This document shows positions 21,532 to 26,125 of a stretch of 26,125 nucleotides of DNA, piece by piece. The first letter of the stretch is position 1. Each line of letters opens with the position of its first letter. The stretch is taken from NCBI GenBank assembly GCA_016098155.1, contig JAAAJB010000509.1:1-26125 (forward strand), read 5' to 3'. Both the position numbers and the translations under genes were made by a program. Source of the stretch: Actinomortierella ambigua (lineage: Eukaryota; Mortierellomycota; Mortierellomycetes; Mortierellales; Mortierellaceae). The notes under the pieces were generated by a model. The model saw only the letters and a program-made list of their open reading frames with translations. It made no database searches and was not told the DNA's origin.

Positions 21532-24133
21532 CTTCTCCCCTTCTCCAGTCAGCACCAACCTCGAAAAGCTCAAGGCCAGCGATGATATTGCCAAGGGCCT
21601 GCACCGCCTTCTCTTTAGCGGTAAGCTCCCCCACGTCAAGGCCATCAAGACAAACATCCGTGAGTTCAACGGTTTCGAGGACCTGACCGAGGTAAGAAGC
21701 TCTCTCCCTCTACTACTTTCATCCGGCAAATTAATTAAGGTGTCGTAAAGACATGATACTCACACCTCTCTCCCTCTCTCTCTCTCTCTCTCCATACACA
21801 CACACAAACTCTACAGAAAGAAGAAGAGGCCGTCGAAGAAAAGCTCGGCCGCTGGCTCGTCGGTGGTCTTCGTGAGCTCGTCGAGTTGTTCAACCTCGAG
21901 GCTGGTGGTGATAAGGTATGTTTGATGGTGGAAATTCTCCCCTTCCGCCCCCCCTCCTTGTCTTCGCGTGCCCCCCTGTGACATTCGCTGTGCAAGACCG
22001 TGAGAGTCGCGATCTAACCAATACATCTTGACCCTTTTGTTTCGATTGCGATTTCCACACACACAGGATGCTATCATTGCTCGCTTGATGACCTTTTTGA
22101 AGAACCCCAAGGACTCTGGCCTTGTCCCTAAGCATGTCAAGGTACTGTATACACTGGTTATAGTTGTCTTGATCTTATTGTCTCAAAACTCATTGAGCAA
22201 TCATACATACACTGTGCCCATCATCAGTCAACATCAGCAACAATGTGCTCCCCCCCCCTCCTCCTTCTCTCTCCCTTTTGTCCCACAACAAAAAAAATCG
22301 CGTGCCTGAACCAAAATGGTGGCGCGGCACGCGAGGGACTAGGATTCTATCCCAAACCTCCTGATCAACGCTTTGCTTGGTTGGGGAGCTGTTCCTGCTT
22401 TTTTTTTAAGCGTCGTTGCTCACAACTGCCCATCCCCCCCTCCTCTCTCCCCTTCACCCCTCCCCCCTCTCACCCTTTTATGGACCGTTAAATGTGTATA
22501 TCTTTTTTCCCACCAGTGTTATGTACTATCCATATTTATATCTATCGAGCTATTCGTTATTCTAACCTTCGCTCGCTATGCCTACGCTTGTCAACTTGGC
22601 ATGATCATTCTTGCTATTGATTTATTTTTCATACAACAAAAAAAAAATGAATAGGCTGCCCAGGAGGCAAAGGATAAGAAGGCCAAGAAGCTGGCGCTGA
22701 AGAAGGCCAAGCTTGCAGCCAAGGAGAAGAAGCTCAAGGAGAAGAAGACCAAGGCCTTGGAGGCCAAGAAGGCTGCTGCGGAGAAGAAGAAGGCCGCGCT
22801 GGCATTGGCCAAGGCCAAGAAGGTGGCAGCGTCTGGCATGCTTCCCAAGACCCCCAAGAAGCGATCTGGCTTTGACATTTATGCCCGGGAGCACCAGAAG
22901 GATGTGAAGGAGGCCGCACCCGATGCTTCGCGCGCAGACCTCATCAAGTCGCTCGCCGACAAGTGGGAGGCTGTCTCGACCGAGGCCAAGGCCGAGTACG
23001 AGGAGAAGGCCAAGGTCGAGAACGCAAAGAACGAGGAGAAGCACGCCAAGGCCCTGGAGGAGGCCAAGAAGGCCGGTGTCGGCAAGAAGGAGAAGAAGAA
23101 GGCCGAGGAAGCTGCTGAGGAGAAGCCAAAGAAGAAGGCCGCCGCCAAGAAGGACGATGCCGCCCCCAAGGAGGTCAAGGCCAAGAAGGAGAAGGCCCCT
23201 GCTACTGCTGCTGTTACCAAGGAGAAGAAGGAGAAGAAGGAGAAGACCACCACCCCCAAGGAGGCCAAGGAGACCAAGGAGCCCAAGGAAAAGAAGGAGA
23301 AGAAGGAGAAGGCCACCACCTCTGCCGCTGCCGCTGCTGGCGACAAGGAGCCCAAGGAGAAGAAGGAGAAGAAGGCCAAGGCCCCCAAGGCTGAGGCTAG
23401 CGAGGCCCCTGCTGCTGAGAAGAAGCCCAAAAAGTCCAAGGCCGAGGCCGAGGCACCCAAGGAGACCAAGGCCAAGAAGGCCAAGACGGAGAAGGCCGCG
23501 GCTGAATCATCGGAGAAGCCTGCCAAGAAGGCCACCAAGGCCACTGCCGAGGCTGGTGAGAAGAAGGAGAAGAAGGCCACTGCTGCCGGTGCTGCCAAGG
23601 AGCCTAAGGAGAAGAAGACCGCCGCCGCCGCCGCCTCTGGCGACAAGGAGAAGAAGGAGAAGAAGCCCAAGGCTGCTGCTGCCGCGGACAAGAAGGAGGA
23701 CAAGGAGAACGAGCCCAAGGAGAAGAAGGCCACCAAGGAGAAGAAGGCTGCCGCAGCTGGAGCCTCCAAGGATGGTGAGACCAAGCCCAAGGCACCCAAG
23801 AAGACCAAGGCGGCCGCTGCAGCAGCGTCGAGCAGTGAGAACAAGGAGGAGGAGGTGGATGAGCTGGCAGATGACCACGAGGAATCGTCGGCCAAGCCCG
23901 CCAAGAAGGCTGCAGGCGAGAAGAAGAAGGCCGCGCCTGCCTCGAAGGAGAAGAAGTCGGAGGAGCCCAAGGCGAAGAAGGCCAAGGCTGATGCAGGAGA
24001 CAAGCCCGCTCCTGCGGCGCCTGTTGCTGGCAAGAAGCGTAAGGCTGACACATCGGATGCTCCTGCAACAAAGAAGACAAAAGCGAAGGCCTCGTCAGCA
24101 TCAACGACCGCCGCAGCATCAGCAGCCAAGTAA
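20586..24133 (+). CDS. DEK-like and HMG-box chromatin protein with long Lys/Ala-rich tail
   Basis: Seven exons (20586-20646, 21023-21117, 21335-21368, 21549-21691, 21817-21915, 22067-22141, 22655-24133) join in frame to 661 residues. Residues 21-165 resemble the core of DEK: an RKKVERY block, IPIGKGTKLKDIP (50-62), the helical 'GLHRLLFSGK...IKTNIREFNGF' region (pseudo-SAP), and 'LRELVELFNLEAGG...IIARLMTFLKNPKDSG' (SAP/SAF-like, about 127-163). Residues 170-233 are basic coiled coil. An HMG box spans about 235-305 (KKRSGFDIYAREH, then LADKWEAVS). The tail, about 306-661, is made of KEKK, KKAK and AAA blocks like linker histone tails, with an acidic patch (NKEEEVDELADDHEES) near 590. The start is a Ser/Asp-rich acidic leader. 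DEK proteins bind and bend or supercoil DNA in chromatin; HMG boxes bend DNA. Inference: nuclear architectural DNA-binding protein. The last intron has a weak acceptor (TGAATAG after an A run). Confidence 0.82.
20784..20817 (+). repeat. GACA tetranucleotide microsatellite
   Basis: About eight GACA units, one changed to GATA, lie in the first intron of the DEK-HMG gene. Confidence 0.9.
21498..21530 (+). repeat. CT dinucleotide run in intron 3
   Basis: About 16 CT units immediately precede the acceptor of the third intron of the DEK-HMG gene (exon 4 starts at 21549). The run doubles as the polypyrimidine tract. Confidence 0.85.
21771..21792 (+). repeat. CT dinucleotide run in intron 4
   Basis: About 11 CT units lie in the fourth intron of the DEK-HMG gene, 25 nt before exon 5. 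Confidence 0.8.
22142..22654 (+). other. Long last intron of the DEK-HMG gene
   Basis: At 513 nt this is the longest intron in the window. It starts with GTACTG and ends with an A run followed by TGAATAG, a poor acceptor. The middle (about 22300-22400) has mixed composition unlike the flanking C/T tracts. I looked for C/D or H/ACA snoRNA boxes and saw no convincing set. Acceptors further upstream do not give a frame that continues into the Lys-rich exon. Confidence 0.6.
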
Positions 24134-24538
24134 GAAAATGAGAAAGACGATTTTTGTTTGTTTTCTTTCTTCTTTTCATTACTTTGCTTGTGTATTGTTT
24201 TGTGTTTTGTGCTATTTTTTTTCCTCCTTTGTTCCCGCCTGCATCTTCAACTCTGAAATTATTTTTTTTTATTTTTCGGATGCGTGAAGGCGTTGTATCA
24301 TCTCCTCCTTTTCTTTTTTCTTCACTTTTCTTCAACAAGTTCTCTGTCTCTGTTTTCAGTTGTGTGAGAGATACCAATCGAGAAGGAAAAAAAAAAAAGA
24401 CGCACCAACGTTTTCTTTTTCTTTTTGATTTTCCCCCCACACCAACCAACCAACAAAACAAGAAAAAAAAACACGTCAGTCTTTTTTTGCATTATAGTAA
24501 AACTTCGTTCACCTAATTTTTTTTTCCAGTTTTGATGG
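24134..24538. other. Convergent spacer, no gene seen
   Basis: About 400 nt of T-rich, then A-rich sequence lie between the stop codons of the convergent DEK-HMG and uroporphyrinogen-III synthase genes. It should hold both 3' UTRs. No canonical AATAAA is seen on either strand near the stops, and no coding or RNA feature is visible. Confidence 0.65.
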
Positions 24539-25987
24539 TCAATGATTTGATGGAGAGATGGGTGTTGTTCGCATCGCCTTGGCCAGATGCTCGGGTTTGG
24601 GGACGGCTGCAAAGGCGACTGTCGAGGCAAGGACGACGTCTTGTCCTCCCTTGTCGTCCAATTCTATTTCGTTTTCCTTCAAGCATATTTGAATCTGGCT
24701 GGCCGTGGTCTGTCCAATGGCGGCCCATCGAATCACGACACGTGGTGATGATGGTGGCCGAGCACCGTCCTTGTGGTCGTGGCTGCTGCTGCTGCTGCTG
24801 CTTCTGTTGGCGGCAAGGGCACGTCGGAGACCTGGCCAGACGAGATCAACGCCTTTGGGGCTGAAGCCGACTAGCCAGATGATGGCCGGCGATGGAGAAC
24901 TATACGATGGTGGCGATTCTGGGTGTGGAGCTTCTGTGGGAGTGGACGGTGGTAGAGGGGAAGATAAGGTTGGAGGGGGAGGCGTGGGGCTGGTGCTACT
25001 ACTACCACTACTACTACTACTACTCCTACTACTGCTACTACCGCAACTTGCAATTTGCTTCGTCAGCCAAGCGGCGATTTTGTCCTCGAGCCTTGGCTGC
25101 GGATCAGTCCTGTACACTTCGATTTCGCGCAGGGCTCGGTGCGACTGTTGGAATCGGTCGTGGAGCGTCGACATGCGTGTTTCTCCGGTCAGAAACCAGA
25201 GCTCTGGCTGGCATGGTTGCTGGTCCAAGGGTGTTGTTGTTGGTGGTGGTGGTGGTGGTGGTGTTTCTGCTGAAGAAAGCGAAGAGTGGATCGAGGCTGG
25301 ATGACAGACTGGCCACGGAAGAGATAAGATACTATCCGCTAGTTGCGAAGCATTGCCGAGAATCGGTGGGATCGTAGGATTGTGGTCGTTGTTGGACGAC
25401 GACGACGACGACGTCATCTTCGCCAGGGGTCGCCCTTCTTGATCGAGCGTCTCAAAGTCCCGCCCGTAGACCGTTTTAAATCCTACCCGCTCAACGGCCT
25501 TGAGCGTGTTGCCGGATAGACAGAACACGGGAAGACTGAGCCACGCGTCCAGTGGTGATGGTGGTGGTAGTGCCTGTGAGACATGGGGCGACGACAAAGA
25601 CGAGGACGACGACGACGTGCAGAGTGCTGCCTCCATGCAGTGCTCGAAAGCCTTGACGCCGTTCTTCGACGTGAAAGCGAGGGCCCATACGTTGCTGGCT
25701 TCAGGCCTTTGCCTCATGGCAAAGTGCAATGCCGTTTCCGAGGGGTAGGTCAGCGCCAGCGGCGCGAGATAGTCGATACGAGGCTGTTGCTTCTGCTGCT
25801 GCTGCTTCGGCTGCTGGGCACTTTGCCCACTCTGGTGGCATTCTTCTTCTTCGGCATTTGTAATGTCAAAGAATGGCAAAAGGGCATCGCGATAGGCATC
25901 GGGGGTATCTGAATCCTGGCCTGCATCAACTTTGGGATCGTCCTTGAGAAGCAAAATGGCATGCGTTCGTCCAGGAACTGTAAGCAT
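24539..25987 (-). CDS. HEM4: Uroporphyrinogen-III synthase (HEM4 family) with low-complexity inserts
   Basis: A single minus-strand frame of 482 codons runs from ATG at 25985-25987 to TGA at 24539-24541, with no intron needed. Family reaction: cyclisation of hydroxymethylbilane, with inversion of ring D, to uroporphyrinogen III in haem and sirohaem synthesis; the enzyme is cytosolic. The protein starts with HAILLLKDDP (9-18), then has AFTSKNGVKAF (104-114), a 'CLSGNTLKAVERVGF' block, NASQLADSI, 'ELWFLTGETRMSTL', EIEVYRTDPQP, 'IIWLVGFSPKGVD', RWAAIGQTTASQI (420-432) and AAVPKPEHLAKAM near the end. These are the expected blocks in order. The family is usually 250-300 residues. The excess comes from a Gln run (about 60-68) and Ser, Pro and Thr runs between core blocks. 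Upstream in-frame codons contain no further ATG before a GTG, so this start is preferred. Confidence 0.88.
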   Translation of the reverse strand: MLTVPGRTHAILLLKDDPKVDAGQDSDTPDAYRDALLPFFDITNAEEEECHQSGQSAQQPKQQQQKQQPRIDYLAPLALTYPSETALHFAMRQRPEASNVWALAFTSKNGVKAFEHCMEAALCTSSSSSSLSSPHVSQALPPPSPLDAWLSLPVFCLSGNTLKAVERVGFKTVYGRDFETLDQEGRPLAKMTSSSSSSNNDHNPTIPPILGNASQLADSILSLPWPVCHPASIHSSLSSAETPPPPPPPTTTPLDQQPCQPELWFLTGETRMSTLHDRFQQSHRALREIEVYRTDPQPRLEDKIAAWLTKQIASCGSSSSRSSSSSSGSSSTSPTPPPPTLSSPLPPSTPTEAPHPESPPSYSSPSPAIIWLVGFSPKGVDLVWPGLRRALAANRSSSSSSSHDHKDGARPPSSPRVVIRWAAIGQTTASQIQICLKENEIELDDKGGQDVVLASTVAFAAVPKPEHLAKAMRTTPISPSNH

Positions 25988-26125
25988 TACGAACAAAAAA
26001 TAAAATAAAGCTGAAGGAAGCCAGCCCCGAATGCAGGCTTTTGGCGACAATTTTTTGCGAAAGCGCGTTTCCACCTTTCTTTCATCCCATGCAGGACGGC
26101 AACAATCAACCCCCTGATCCAGCTG
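25988..26125 (-). other. Upstream region of HEM4, cut by the window edge
   Basis: These 138 nt should be leader or promoter of the uroporphyrinogen-III synthase gene. The frame is open upstream of the chosen ATG with a Phe/Leu-rich translation. That is more likely a T-rich leader than coding sequence. An upstream exon outside the window cannot be excluded. Confidence 0.45.

Noticed and set aside
22879..24129. Minus-strand frame of 416 codons rich in Ala, Phe and Ser, and a plus-strand Arg/Pro frame at 22923-24287
   Set aside because: Both are out-of-frame readings of the AAG/GCC-rich tail of the DEK-HMG protein.
25988..26074. N-terminal extension of uroporphyrinogen-III synthase
   Set aside because: The extension starts with GTG, and its hydrophobic translation comes from a T-rich leader. 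The family start fits the ATG at 25985-25987.

Overview
The window reads as nuclear DNA of an early-diverging filamentous fungus, most likely Mucoromycota and probably Mortierella-like. I infer this from many short GT-AG introns (85-513 nt), fungal protein families, Ser/Gln/Pro/His codon runs inside orthologous proteins, and homopolymer or CT-rich introns and spacers. The taxonomic call rests on family content, not on a marker gene. There is no sign of prokaryotic operons, phage, CRISPR or plasmid elements.

Layout, left to right. (1) At 83-475 (-) there is a small, probably decayed fragment of an XPG/asteroid-like PIN nuclease. (2) At 485-2826 (+) a two-exon gene encodes a zinc-binding protein resembling the DNA-binding half of a MULE-type transposase (WRKY-GCM1/FLYWCH-like) with no transposase core. 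(3) At 2962-9976 (+) an eight-exon gene encodes a 2082-residue ZFC3H1/Red1-type scaffold of nuclear RNA surveillance; its 3' UTR probably contains an intron. (4) At 11410-13521 (-) a seven-exon gene encodes a D-2-hydroxyacid dehydrogenase of the glyoxylate/hydroxypyruvate reductase group. (5) At 15562-19254 (+) a five-exon gene encodes a mitochondrial 2-oxoadipate dehydrogenase E1 (DHTKD1 type). (6) At 20586-24133 (+) a seven-exon gene encodes a DEK-like domain joined to an HMG box and a very long Lys/Ala-rich tail. (7) At 24539-25987 (-) an intronless gene encodes uroporphyrinogen-III synthase (HEM4) swollen by low-complexity inserts.

All splice models were built by hand by matching GT/AG sites, reading phase and family similarity. 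Every multi-exon gene joins without a frameshift. The genes do not form an evident pathway cluster: two are chromatin- or DNA-associated, one is an RNA-surveillance factor and three are metabolic enzymes. Genes 2/3 are in tandem with only 135 nt between coding regions, 3/4 and 6/7 are convergent, and 4/5 are divergent across about 2 kb.

The most interesting items are the DEK + HMG-box + basic-tail architecture, the apparently domesticated MULE-type DNA-binding protein, the 2-oxoadipate dehydrogenase with TGACTC-type sites in its leader (fungi also make 2-oxoadipate as a lysine precursor), the nuclease fragment that has lost metal ligands, and a cluster of short inverted repeats upstream of the DEK-HMG gene.
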